A stretch of 64,000 bases of DNA from JAGTVG01 sp963820995 (GTDB lineage Bacteria; Bacteroidota; Bacteroidia; Cytophagales; Cyclobacteriaceae), in the NCBI GenBank assembly GCA_963820995.1, contig CAWGCL010000013.1:248001-312000 (forward strand). The letters are read 5' to 3'. Positions 56,498 through 64,000 of the stretch are shown one piece after another. Under the pieces are notes generated by a model, which had not been told where the DNA came from, ran no database searches, and saw only the letters and a program-made list of their open reading frames with translations. The position numbers and the translations under genes were made by a program. Every line of letters begins with the position of its first letter. The stretch's first letter is position 1.

Positions 56498-57904
56498 TTA
56501 AAATTCGTCAGCAAACATGGGCCAGTTTGGGTCTGATTCATGAGCCTTCTCAATTATTTCTTCCATTTGTTTTACAACTTCTGGAAATTGACCCGCAACA
56601 TCATTTTGTTCACCGATATCAGTTTCAAGATCAAATAATTCTAGAGGGGCATCAGGGGTTTCATAAACATTTAATCGAACGGCTTTCCATTTACCTTTTC
56701 TTGCAGCTTGTTTTTTACCCAGTTCCTGGAATTCCCAGTATAGATACTCGTGCTCAGACTGGGGTTTACCTAATAACTCCGGTAGATACGATATTCCGTC
56801 AGTTTCTATTCCAATGTCTATTCCTGCAATTTCGCAAGCCGTTGGAAGAAAATCCCAGAACGCTGAAACATGGTCTGAAACAGATCCTGCCTTAATTTTA
56901 CCAGGCCAACGGACAATCAACGGAACACGGATCCCCCCTTCGTAAACATCTCTTTTCATTCCGCGCAACACTCCGCTTCCATTAAAGAAGTCGGGATTGT
57001 CACAACCATTATCACTTGTGAAAATAAGGATAGTATTGTGACTTAAATCCTTTTTCTCCAACTCCTCCATAATTAATCCAATATATTTATCCATTCTTGT
57101 TATAATAGCTGCCCTTGATTTCTTTTCAAAAGACCAATCCTCATCCTCATATGGCTCGAGTGTTGGGGACTCATACTTTTCACCCTCAGGCGCTTCGCCA
57201 TTGTCGTGCGGCATAGTCACTGGGATATAGAGGAAAAATGGATTCGCCTTATTGTTATCAATAAATTTCAGGGCCATCTCAAAGAAATCATCATTCGAAT
57301 AATCGATCTTCTTGGTGGCGTAACCCCCTAAACCCCTTGTCCAGTGATCTTCAGGCAGATAACTTACTTCATTATTCAGCATAACTTTTTCACCGTTATG
57401 ATATAAATATTCTGGAAAAGAATTATGCGCATGAACCTGGCAATAATATCCATAAAAATCATCAAATCCCTGCAGGTTGGGATCACCAGTAGTATTCTCA
57501 ACACCTAAACCCCATTTCCCATACATGGCAGTTCTATAACCTGCTTTTTTTAATAATTCTGCAATTGTTGTGGTCTCACCGGGTAATGGAAACTGACCAT
57601 ATGGATCCACTTCCATATTCCCACGGGAAGGGGTATGGCCTGTATGGAGGCCGGTCATCAGTACACTTCTTGCTGGTGCACACACGGGCGAACCTGAATA
57701 ATGTTGTGTGAATTTCATTCCTTCGCTGGCCAGTTTGTCAATATTCGGGGTTTGAATAGATTCCTGTCCATAACATCCAACTTCGCTGTATCCAAGATCG
57801 TCAGCCATAATATATATTATATTCGGCCTTGTAGGAACTTCTTCTTTTATAGAACAACTGGTGAACATGAATAGTAAAAAAATAACGATCACTATGTATT
57901 TCAT
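56498..57904 (-). CDS. Sulfatase (arylsulfatase A-like), lipoprotein, paralogue of the 31267 copy
   Basis: A 468-residue formylglycine sulfatase with a lipobox Cys in LFMFTSC. The metal site reads IMADDLGYSEVGCYG, the signature CAPARSVLMTGLHTGH (Cys75), and MYGKWGLGVE and IFTSDNGCDNPDFF complete the set. It cleaves sulfate esters on glycans. Comparison with the sulfatase at 31267 shows shared C-terminal blocks (KWKAVRLNV, LELFDLETD), so the two arose by duplication. It is a single gene on the minus strand, near feoAB but not obviously co-transcribed. Confidence 0.92.
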   Translation of the reverse strand: MKYIVIVIFLLFMFTSCSIKEEVPTRPNIIYIMADDLGYSEVGCYGQESIQTPNIDKLASEGMKFTQHYSGSPVCAPARSVLMTGLHTGHTPSRGNMEVDPYGQFPLPGETTTIAELLKKAGYRTAMYGKWGLGVENTTGDPNLQGFDDFYGYYCQVHAHNSFPEYLYHNGEKVMLNNEVSYLPEDHWTRGLGGYATKKIDYSNDDFFEMALKFIDNNKANPFFLYIPVTMPHDNGEAPEGEKYESPTLEPYEDEDWSFEKKSRAAIITRMDKYIGLIMEELEKKDLSHNTILIFTSDNGCDNPDFFNGSGVLRGMKRDVYEGGIRVPLIVRWPGKIKAGSVSDHVSAFWDFLPTACEIAGIDIGIETDGISYLPELLGKPQSEHEYLYWEFQELGKKQAARKGKWKAVRLNVYETPDAPLELFDLETDIGEQNDVAGQFPEVVKQMEEIIEKAHESDPNWPMFADEF

Positions 57905-58028
57905 TTGACTTGTATTTAAAAATTCGAAACTAAAAATATCTAAAAATTAATCTTTTCAAAATCTGAAAATCGATTGCAATCTAACAATAATTTTCTTATT
58001 ATTATATACTCAACTAAAACAACCAGTT

Positions 58029-59324
58029 ATGATAAAATTACAAAAACCCGCATGGGTAAGCTACGCCTTATCCATCCTGATTCTTGCTTGCATGAATGCC
58101 TGTGAGAATCCTCTCGAAAAGCTGAATCCTGATTTAGATCAGGGTATTTTAAACATTCAAATTGGACTGGAAATGAAGATTTTCAAGTCCAATGCAAGGT
58201 TACAAGAGGTCAATACCGATGACTTTCTTGTCGTGATAAAAAAGGCAAATGAAGAAGTCTATTTGTCTTTCAATCGCTTCGCGGATGTCCCATCCAATAT
58301 TCCGGTCAATCCTGGTGATTATTTTGTTGAAGTGCAATCTCCAAATGATGTTAATCCGGCATTTGACAATCCAAAATATTTTGGGAAATCCGATGTGTTC
58401 AGCATAGCACCGAACGAAATAAAAACCGTTCCCATTTCCGCCTCGCTTGCTAATTGTTTGGTATCCGTAGTTTACTCGCAAAATGTGATTGATCAATTCA
58501 CTGATTACTTTACGGTGGTATCTAACAGTCAGGGATCCATTACTTTTGCGCGCGATGAAACCCGTATGGGATATTTTGACCTGTTGCCTCTTTCCCTTGA
58601 ATCTCATTTGAGTTTTCAATTGGGAGATGGATCGATCGAAACAAAAATAATTACAGGTGAGATCACCTTACCTGTTGCAGGCACACATTACGAGGTTCAT
58701 ATAGACAGTTCACTTGACCAGGGATCAATGTCCATCAACCTGCTTGTAGATGAATCGTTTTTAATTGAACTTATAGAGATCAATGACAACGGTACTGTAA
58801 TAAATGATGGAGTTATTTCATTCGGAGATCTATTAATTACGGAGATCATGTATAATCCTTCCGCCATTTCGGATACAGAAGGAGAATGGTTTGAAATCTA
58901 TAATGCTTCCAGTCAATCAGTTGATATCTTTCAGCTGGTTATAAAGAAAGGAACGGTAGTGCAGCATATTGTCACTGAGCATATTCTAGTAGAGCCTCAT
59001 CAATATTTAGCACTTGGCCGCTCACTAAGTGCTGGTGTAAATGTTAGCTATATTTATGGCAGTGACCTTACTTTAACAAATACAGGAGATGAAATCGAAA
59101 TTGCAAATTATGGATCAGATGGTTCAGATGGACAGACCATTGCCATAGTTAATTACGGTGGAGCTGGATTCCCGGATGGTACCGGGGCTTCATTGAATCT
59201 TGATTTGAATGCATTTGACGTGAATCTGGCACAATCAGGAGAAAACTGGTGTATAAGTACAGTCATTTTTGATACAGGAGATCTGGGATCGCCAGGTACA
59301 GTGAACGAATCGTGCATCCAATAG
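58029..59324 (+). CDS. DUF4493-like and lamin-tail-domain lipoprotein
   Basis: A 431-residue secreted lipoprotein with a Cys in the SILILACMNAC region. The N-terminal half (about residues 35-240) has GILNIQIGLEMKIFKSN, DFLVVIKKANEEVYLSFNRF and GDYFVEVQSPNDVNPAFDNPKYFG, the pattern of the DUF4493 family. The C-terminal half (about 265-410) is a lamin tail domain: GDLLITEIMYNPSAISDTEGEWFEIYNASSQSVDIFQLVI, then EIEIANYG and DGTGASLNLDL. These domains mediate contact with surfaces or DNA in other settings; the role here is unknown. A terminator follows 35 bases after the stop. Confidence 0.85.
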   Translation: MIKLQKPAWVSYALSILILACMNACENPLEKLNPDLDQGILNIQIGLEMKIFKSNARLQEVNTDDFLVVIKKANEEVYLSFNRFADVPSNIPVNPGDYFVEVQSPNDVNPAFDNPKYFGKSDVFSIAPNEIKTVPISASLANCLVSVVYSQNVIDQFTDYFTVVSNSQGSITFARDETRMGYFDLLPLSLESHLSFQLGDGSIETKIITGEITLPVAGTHYEVHIDSSLDQGSMSINLLVDESFLIELIEINDNGTVINDGVISFGDLLITEIMYNPSAISDTEGEWFEIYNASSQSVDIFQLVIKKGTVVQHIVTEHILVEPHQYLALGRSLSAGVNVSYIYGSDLTLTNTGDEIEIANYGSDGSDGQTIAIVNYGGAGFPDGTGASLNLDLNAFDVNLAQSGENWCISTVIFDTGDLGSPGTVNESCIQ

Positions 59325-59358
59325 TTCTAATAGTTATAAGCTCAATACCCTGATATTT

Positions 59359-59393
59359 TCCGTACGGACTTTAAATCCGTGCGGATTTTTTTT
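59359..59393 (+). terminator. Rho-independent terminator after the lamin-tail gene
   Basis: A ten-base stem (TCCGTACGGA with TCCGTGCGGA, one G-T wobble) around a seven-base loop and followed by eight T. It lies 34 bases after the plus-strand gene's stop and may also lie under the end of the convergent MetH-type gene at 59458. Confidence 0.85.
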
Positions 59394-59457
59394 CCTAAGG
59401 CTTTGGCAAGGTGAGGAAGAGATTATATGATTGATATCTCAATTAGAAAGAAAGTGG

Positions 59458-60159
59458 TCAGCAGCTTATATTTGTCCGCTTTTTTCTGTAAATGCAATCT
59501 TTTACATGGCAGAAATCACATGTATATCCCTTTTTCTCTGCATTTTTTCCTATGCCAATTATACCACTGACCGATTTTATCGGGTACATCAAAGACGTTT
59601 CCGACAATCGGATATTACAGAAATTATCCGGGAAAAAAGAAAAAAGTTTCTGCTGTTCACTGACCTGCCAATCACAGTAGCCAGGGCTATAGCGGTCGGT
59701 TATTCCTAATCCTTTCTTTTTCATATCGGCCTCAAGGATGTTTTGAATTTTATCCATTGCTTTTTCTACAATTTCAGATCCAACTACATCAACAACATAT
59801 CCCTTCATCAAATCGCCTTCCGACATCAGTTCTTTTGACCATCTACTAACACCTTCACCAGCAGTACAGACGAATAAGGCTGCTTTTTCAGCTTTTCTAA
59901 TGAGGTTTGATACAATGGGCTTTATGTTAAATGTAACATCATCCAGTGTAGCAAGATGGTTTTTCTTGTCACGTGAAAATGACTCAAATATCCGATACCC
60001 ACCTTGTATGTCGCAATATGGTTTTACATTTGCCAATACATCTTCTATCATCGATGGAATTGGGTCTGGCGCAGGCCCTTCATAGCCCATATACTTTTCA
60101 ATAGTTGATTCATCAAGCCCCAATGACTCATATTCGAATGTAAAAGTTTGTAAATCCAT
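59458..60159 (-). CDS. Stand-alone MetH-type reactivation domain protein
   Basis: A 233-residue protein similar to the C-terminal activation domain of cobalamin-dependent methionine synthase, without the other MetH domains. It has DVVGSEIVEKAMDKIQ, the signature RYSPGYCDWQVSEQQKLFSF that contacts S-adenosylmethionine, and a Cys-rich end (CDFCHVKDCIYRKKR). The function is probably reductive methylation of an inactive cob(II)alamin on a separate corrinoid protein, using SAM. The gene is the last of the operon 64000-59458 and lies one base after the G3E GTPase gene. The C-terminal Cys residues (at least three) are not part of MetH and could hold a metal or cluster. Confidence 0.88.
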   Translation of the reverse strand: MDLQTFTFEYESLGLDESTIEKYMGYEGPAPDPIPSMIEDVLANVKPYCDIQGGYRIFESFSRDKKNHLATLDDVTFNIKPIVSNLIRKAEKAALFVCTAGEGVSRWSKELMSEGDLMKGYVVDVVGSEIVEKAMDKIQNILEADMKKKGLGITDRYSPGYCDWQVSEQQKLFSFFPDNFCNIRLSETSLMYPIKSVSGIIGIGKNAEKKGYTCDFCHVKDCIYRKKRTNISC

Positions 60160-60160
60160 G

Positions 60161-61084
60161 CTATTCCATCAATTGTCTAAAATCTTTGTTAAATTCTGAT
60201 AAATTAAAATCTTCCCCCATTAAAATCAAAGCTGTATTACTTGTTTTATCAGCAACTGGATTAATTTCGACCCTGTCAAATACAGTTTGTACTGATACAA
60301 CACTGTTATTATTCAGAAGTACAAAACCTTTTATTCGTATTGTTTGGCCAATATATTTATTGATTAAGATCTTTAAGTTATCTATGCTTATCTTTCTGCT
60401 TGTTTTAAAAACCCGAGCCTTTATGGAGGGCCTGCCACTGCCAGCAAAAATCTGTGACTCCTTTTGCATTAAGTTTTGATTGATACCTTTTTTTCTGAAA
60501 AACAAGTCAGCGTCTACCTTACAGTACTCGGCTTCCATAATTTGAAGCATCGAATTGATCTTTAGAACACTGTCTTTAACTGATTCCAATTGTTTTGAAT
60601 CGACAAGGTCGATTTTATTTAAAACGAGAAAATCAGATATAGAGATTTGATGTTTTATCCTGGTTAAAACTGGTAACATTTTATGATAATTCACTACATC
60701 TATGATACACCAGCAAGAAGAGAGGTAAACAAGGTCTTTTAATTGATCTGACTGGAGAATTTCAGAAATAGCAATAGGATCTGATAGCCCGGAAGATTCA
60801 AGTATCACCAGGTCGGGATTTTCCTGATCAATAAAACTTTTCAGGGATGAAATGAAATCGCCAAGCAAACAAACACAGAATACTGAACCGTTATTTATTT
60901 CCAGCATCTCAAATGGTTTTTTCAGATCCCTCAGTTCAATTCCGTCAATGTTTGCGGGAGCAAATTCGTTTTGAATTACACCGATCTTATACCTATTATC
61001 ATTATGTTCTATTAGGTGTTTCAGGAAAGTTGTTTTACCCGAACCCAGAAATCCTGTCACCAGATAAAAAGGTAATGCGGCCAT
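60161..61084 (-). CDS. G3E-family GTPase (CobW/HypB/UreG-like), metal or cobalamin chaperone
   Basis: A 307-residue P-loop GTPase. The start at 61084 gives MAALPFYLVTGFLGSGKTTFLKHL; a longer start at 61153 would overlap the homocysteine methyltransferase gene by 58 bases. Motifs are GFLGSGKT (Walker A), IQNEF with the metal-linked SVFCVCLLGDF (a CxC variant of the CxCC motif of this family), LVILESSGLSDP (Walker B region) and VLNKIDLV (NKxD). Members load metals or assist insertion of cobalamin into target proteins. The place of the gene between a MetH activation domain and a homocysteine methyltransferase suggests that it serves the corrinoid or zinc centres of this operon. Confidence 0.88.
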   Translation of the reverse strand: MAALPFYLVTGFLGSGKTTFLKHLIEHNDNRYKIGVIQNEFAPANIDGIELRDLKKPFEMLEINNGSVFCVCLLGDFISSLKSFIDQENPDLVILESSGLSDPIAISEILQSDQLKDLVYLSSCWCIIDVVNYHKMLPVLTRIKHQISISDFLVLNKIDLVDSKQLESVKDSVLKINSMLQIMEAEYCKVDADLFFRKKGINQNLMQKESQIFAGSGRPSIKARVFKTSRKISIDNLKILINKYIGQTIRIKGFVLLNNNSVVSVQTVFDRVEINPVADKTSNTALILMGEDFNLSEFNKDFRQLME

Positions 61085-61095
61085 ATAGCTTAATT

Positions 61096-61977
61096 TTATT
61101 TTAAGATCATCTCCTTCAACCGCGAGATATGAGCAGGAGTTGTACCACAACATCCACCAATGATATTTGCTCCGGCATCTATGATCTCATGAACATAGGA
61201 TCCCATTTCATTGGGTGTTTCAGGAAATACGGTCTTCCCGTCTTTATATATTGGGATTCCTGCATTAGCATGAACGAGAATGGGGATATCAGGATCCGCG
61301 TTACGAATCTCACTCACAATTCCGATCATATCATGAAAGCCATTGCCACAATTAGCTCCGATTATGTCAGGTTCTTCTGATATTAATTGAAGGAACATGT
61401 CAGTAGGTGAAATGCCCATCATTGTTCTGAAATCACCATTCTTTGTTTTTTCAAAAGTCATGGTACATATCACCTCAAGATCGGTGGATGATTTTGCAGC
61501 CTTAATGGCCTGCCTTGCTTCCTCAATATCGGACATGGTTTCTATTATAATGGCATCAGCTCCACCGTCGCTCAATCCGGAGGCTTGTTCAGAGAATGAT
61601 TTGAATAGTTCATCTTCGGTAACTTCTCCCATCATTAGAATTTTCCCTGTGGGCCCTATGGAACCCAATACAAAATGATCATCTCCAGCCGCCTTTTTTG
61701 ATATTGCAGCTGCTGCCTTATTCAGCTCGTAGGCTTTATTAGCCAGGCCATAATGTGAAAGTTTGATACTGCTTCCTCCGAAACTGTTGGTTTCAACCAT
61801 GTTTGATCCGGCATCAATATAGCTCTTTGCAATATTGAAAACCTCTTCAGGATGTTCCAAATTCCAAAGTTCAGGGCATTCTCCTGCCTTTAATCCTTTA
61901 GCCTGCAAAAAGGTACCCCAGGCTCCATCAGAAATTAGAATTCTACCCTTCTTTAATTCTTCTTTTATTTTTCCCAT
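61096..61977 (-). CDS. Homocysteine S-methyltransferase (BHMT/MetH N-domain type)
   Basis: A 293-residue Zn-dependent methyltransferase of the homocysteine family. It begins RILISDGAWGTFLQAKGL and has VETNSFGGSSIKL. The zinc Cys ligands lie in IIGANCGNGF and IIGGCCGTTP. It moves a methyl group from a donor (methylcobalamin on a corrinoid protein, betaine or S-methylmethionine) to homocysteine, giving methionine. The start ATG follows immediately after the stop of the URO-D-thioredoxin gene, and the gene ends 11 bases before the G3E GTPase start, so all are surely in one operon. No fused B12-binding domain is present, in contrast to MetH. Confidence 0.92.
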   Translation of the reverse strand: MGKIKEELKKGRILISDGAWGTFLQAKGLKAGECPELWNLEHPEEVFNIAKSYIDAGSNMVETNSFGGSSIKLSHYGLANKAYELNKAAAAISKKAAGDDHFVLGSIGPTGKILMMGEVTEDELFKSFSEQASGLSDGGADAIIIETMSDIEEARQAIKAAKSSTDLEVICTMTFEKTKNGDFRTMMGISPTDMFLQLISEEPDIIGANCGNGFHDMIGIVSEIRNADPDIPILVHANAGIPIYKDGKTVFPETPNEMGSYVHEIIDAGANIIGGCCGTTPAHISRLKEMILK

Positions 61978-63594
61978 TTATATATCTTTAATCCACTCCT
62001 TAATTATTTTAACATCCGGAATTTCACCTTGCGATTTTAATTTATATTCAGCCACGATAATCGCTGGAGTATTTATAATGCCGTAGGAGGCAAGTATCTT
62101 TTCATCAGTACTTGTTGTAACTTCAAGATCAACTCCCGTCTCGTTAATTGCCGTCAATACATTTTTTTCTACTTCTACACATTCTTCTTTAGACCGACCC
62201 AGAATCATGATCTCTCCCTTTTTTGATTTTATTTTTAACTTAAGTTTTTCGTTGATTCGTTTTTGAACTGCAGCGATCAAATCATTTTTTGGAGGAATCT
62301 TGGAGACAAATGAAATTTTTCCATCAATACATATAGTCGGTATGTTTTTGACCATGAGGGATGACATAAAAGAAATGCTTTCCATTTTTTTTATGGGATG
62401 TTCCCGCCATTCAACTATTCCTTCGAAATGCGGGGCTATTTTTTTAACTGCTTCAACCATATACTGACAGGGGGCGCAGGATTCAGAATCAAGGGTAATG
62501 ATATCAACAATTACCTTATCCGTCTGGCCATAATCTTTCATGTTCAAAAGGTGTAGGCTGGTCCCTTGAATATCCATAGTTCGAACAACATCTCTGGCAT
62601 AGTTGTCATATACCAATTCTACAACTGCTTCAAGATTTTCAGGTGGGGTGTCCATAGGAAGGTCACAACCCGGAGACAAAATAAATCCTTCGGTCCCTCC
62701 AATGTCGAGGCATTCTAAAGCTTCTTTCTGCGAATCTTCTTTTGTGCCAAGAAGTAGTACTAATGTCAATTTCAAATTTCCACCAAAACTTAAATTATAC
62801 TCTGATGCCATATCCCTTACATAATCAAGGGGTATATTTTCATCAATTGATATATTATCTGGTTTGCATTTACACATTTCCTCAATATTCTGTTGTGCAT
62901 GTCCGCAAACAAAAAATGAACTATATACGTTTTTAGACCTTATATATTTAAAGGTTTGGCTAACATATGGTGTTACAAAAGTCTGAAAAGAAATCGGATC
63001 TATCTGGCTGGTCATTGGATCGACAACTGCAATTACATCACATCCGGCATCAATATAGTACTCTGCCATAGCATCACTTACTTTAGTAGTAAATTGCATT
63101 AATTCATGGACAGTGTCAGGATTTTCCATCATCCTTACAAATATTTCCGTGCCAAGAAGATGAAGGCCTAGTGTAAAAGGGCCGGTTATTAGTCCGTATA
63201 GAGCTACATCAGGATGTTTTTCCTTTAATACACGGGCTGTCTTGATAACTTCAGGAATCCTGCCCGCATTCTTACCGGGAATTGACAATTCCTCTAGTGT
63301 AATTCCATTTACCATAGGATGTGAAATAACGGCCGGGGGAGAACTTTCACTCCATTTCAATTCACAACCCAGGGCTTCTGCTTCTATTTGCAAATCAAAT
63401 ATGACTGGGATACCATCAGGTTTATATCTTTCAATGGCAGCAGAAAGGCCATTGACCATATGGATTGAAGATTTTAAGTAATTCTCAGCATTGACGTCAA
63501 TTAATTTTCCTCCATGACATCCTACGAATGGTACCCAGGGAGTTCTGTCAGTTTCTTCCCTTTTAAATGCCTTAAATATATGTTCTTTACCCAT
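61978..63594 (-). CDS. URO-D-fold methyltransferase fused to two C-terminal thioredoxin-fold domains
   Basis: A 538-residue fusion. Residues 1-340 are a URO-D/MtaA-like domain (MGKEHIFKAFKREETDRTPW, a FFVCGHAQQN loop with Cys230, and EGFILSPGCDLP with Cys310). Here the third zinc Cys is kept while the His of the usual HxC is Phe. Residues 361-447 form a thioredoxin fold with a CAPC motif (Cys373, Cys376) and a cis-Pro segment KNIPTICIDG. Residues 460-538 form a second thioredoxin-like fold (ECVEVEKNVLTAINETGVDLEV, then INTPAIIVAEYKL) that lacks CxxC. The natural reading is methyl transfer coupled to thiol or disulfide chemistry, perhaps reducing a corrinoid or a substrate disulfide. I do not know a described family with this arrangement. 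Confidence 0.9.
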   Translation of the reverse strand: MGKEHIFKAFKREETDRTPWVPFVGCHGGKLIDVNAENYLKSSIHMVNGLSAAIERYKPDGIPVIFDLQIEAEALGCELKWSESSPPAVISHPMVNGITLEELSIPGKNAGRIPEVIKTARVLKEKHPDVALYGLITGPFTLGLHLLGTEIFVRMMENPDTVHELMQFTTKVSDAMAEYYIDAGCDVIAVVDPMTSQIDPISFQTFVTPYVSQTFKYIRSKNVYSSFFVCGHAQQNIEEMCKCKPDNISIDENIPLDYVRDMASEYNLSFGGNLKLTLVLLLGTKEDSQKEALECLDIGGTEGFILSPGCDLPMDTPPENLEAVVELVYDNYARDVVRTMDIQGTSLHLLNMKDYGQTDKVIVDIITLDSESCAPCQYMVEAVKKIAPHFEGIVEWREHPIKKMESISFMSSLMVKNIPTICIDGKISFVSKIPPKNDLIAAVQKRINEKLKLKIKSKKGEIMILGRSKEECVEVEKNVLTAINETGVDLEVTTSTDEKILASYGIINTPAIIVAEYKLKSQGEIPDVKIIKEWIKDI

Positions 63595-63672
63595 TTTCTT
63601 ATATTTTTCTGATGCTATAAAACCTTATCCCTTTATGGAAATTCATATAATTATATTTTTCCTGATGTAGAA

Positions 63673-64000
63673 TTATTCAACATTTTTTTGATCACGGGCT
63701 ATATTAATTACTTCCCTTATGTTTTCAGGAGGAATATCACTTGTTAAAGCATGTGAAGGGGAGAAAATGTAGCCTCCCTGTGCTCCAAGCTCATCCAGCA
63801 ATTTATGACTCTCTTTACTGACATCATTTACTGAACCATAAGGAAGCGTTTTTTGAATACTCAATCCGCCCAAAAACGAAATTTTCCCATAATATCGTTT
63901 AAAAATTTCATAAATATCCATTACCTCGGGTTGAAAAGGATCAAATACATTAATTCCGACATCGATCATATCCGGAATTAGAGATTCAACCTTCCCACAA
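63673..64000 (-). CDS. Uroporphyrinogen decarboxylase-fold methyltransferase, C-terminal part (runs off the window)
   Basis: The frame is open from the window's right end to the stop at 63673, giving about 108 residues. It starts with CGKVESLIPDMID, which would be the C-terminal side of an HxCG zinc motif, followed by GINVFDPFQPEVMD and ISFLGGLSIQKTLPYGS. The end has GGYIFSPSHALTSDIPPENI, where the third Cys of the classical site is replaced by Ser-His (SPSH). It is the fourth MtaA-like URO-D protein in the window, 78 bases upstream of the fused one on the same strand. The start and any N-terminal features are outside the window. Confidence 0.85.
   Translation of the reverse strand, partial: CGKVESLIPDMIDVGINVFDPFQPEVMDIYEIFKRYYGKISFLGGLSIQKTLPYGSVNDVSKESHKLLDELGAQGGYIFSPSHALTSDIPPENIREVINIARDQKNVE

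Noticed and set aside
1..64000. CRISPR arrays, tRNA or rRNA genes, complete insertion sequences
   Set aside because: None was seen: no regularly spaced repeats, no cloverleaf-like sequences with conserved arms, and no transposase frames.

Overview
The window is AT-rich DNA from a member of the Bacteroidota. The evidence is a TonB-dependent receptor followed by a DUF4249 lipoprotein, a type IX secretion (T9SS) sorting domain on a CotH-like protein, DUF4382- and DUF4493-type lipoproteins, two GH97 enzymes, MacB/FtsX-type permeases of the Cytophaga kind, many lipoprotein signal peptides, and almost no Shine-Dalgarno sequences. Genus and habitat cannot be read from the sequence. The many sulfatases and glycosidases fit an organism that degrades sulfated glycans. 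No tRNA, rRNA, CRISPR array or intact insertion sequence was seen.

Layout. (1) 1-2299: the C-terminal part of a TonB-dependent receptor and its DUF4249 partner. (2) 2317-8381, minus strand: lactonase, short-chain dehydrogenase (frameshifted), URO-D/MtaA-type methyltransferase, NahK-like sugar kinase, and a T9SS-exported CotH-like protein (frameshifted). (3) 8390-25240: an unusual island with a secreted beta-propeller protein, a large arylsulfatase, a PafA-like phosphatase, a 3-hydroxyacyl-CoA dehydrogenase, an outer-membrane barrel protein and a tandem array of DUF1254/DUF1214 lipoproteins. It is bordered and interrupted by remnants of the same families, so it appears to have been duplicated and partly eroded. 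One DUF1254 gene is a base-composition mosaic. (4) 25413-28060: GRAM protein, peptidase T and a DUF4382 lipoprotein. (5) 28320-36530: a glycan-degrading cluster (GH97, esterase, sulfatase, GH29 fucosidase), an unknown secreted protein, and a Tat-exported TIM-barrel protein. (6) 36700-46956: an AsmA-like protein, a cysteine-desulfurase-like gene, a phospholipase-D-like gene and a radical SAM gene, all frameshifted, plus an intact FtsX-type permease. (7) 47137-52989: outer-membrane protein, second GH97, second URO-D methyltransferase, a decayed sulfatase and a GH5-like hydrolase. (8) 53225-59324: a SpoIIAA-like protein, FeoAB, a sulfatase and a lamin-tail lipoprotein. (9) 59458-64000, minus strand: a compact corrinoid-methyltransfer operon with two URO-D proteins (one fused to two thioredoxin folds), a homocysteine methyltransferase, a G3E GTPase and a stand-alone MetH reactivation domain.

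How the parts fit together. Glycosidases, esterases and sulfatases strip sugars, acyl groups and sulfate outside the cytoplasm. Four MtaA/CmuA-type URO-D proteins, a homocysteine methyltransferase and a cobalamin reactivation protein point to a cytoplasmic pathway moving methyl groups to homocysteine or another acceptor; its substrate is unknown. The region-9 operon and the DUF1254 island are the best candidates for undescribed systems. Many single-base frameshifts, mostly in short homopolymers, cluster in a few stretches. They may be sequencing errors or real decay, and I annotate those genes as single broken units.
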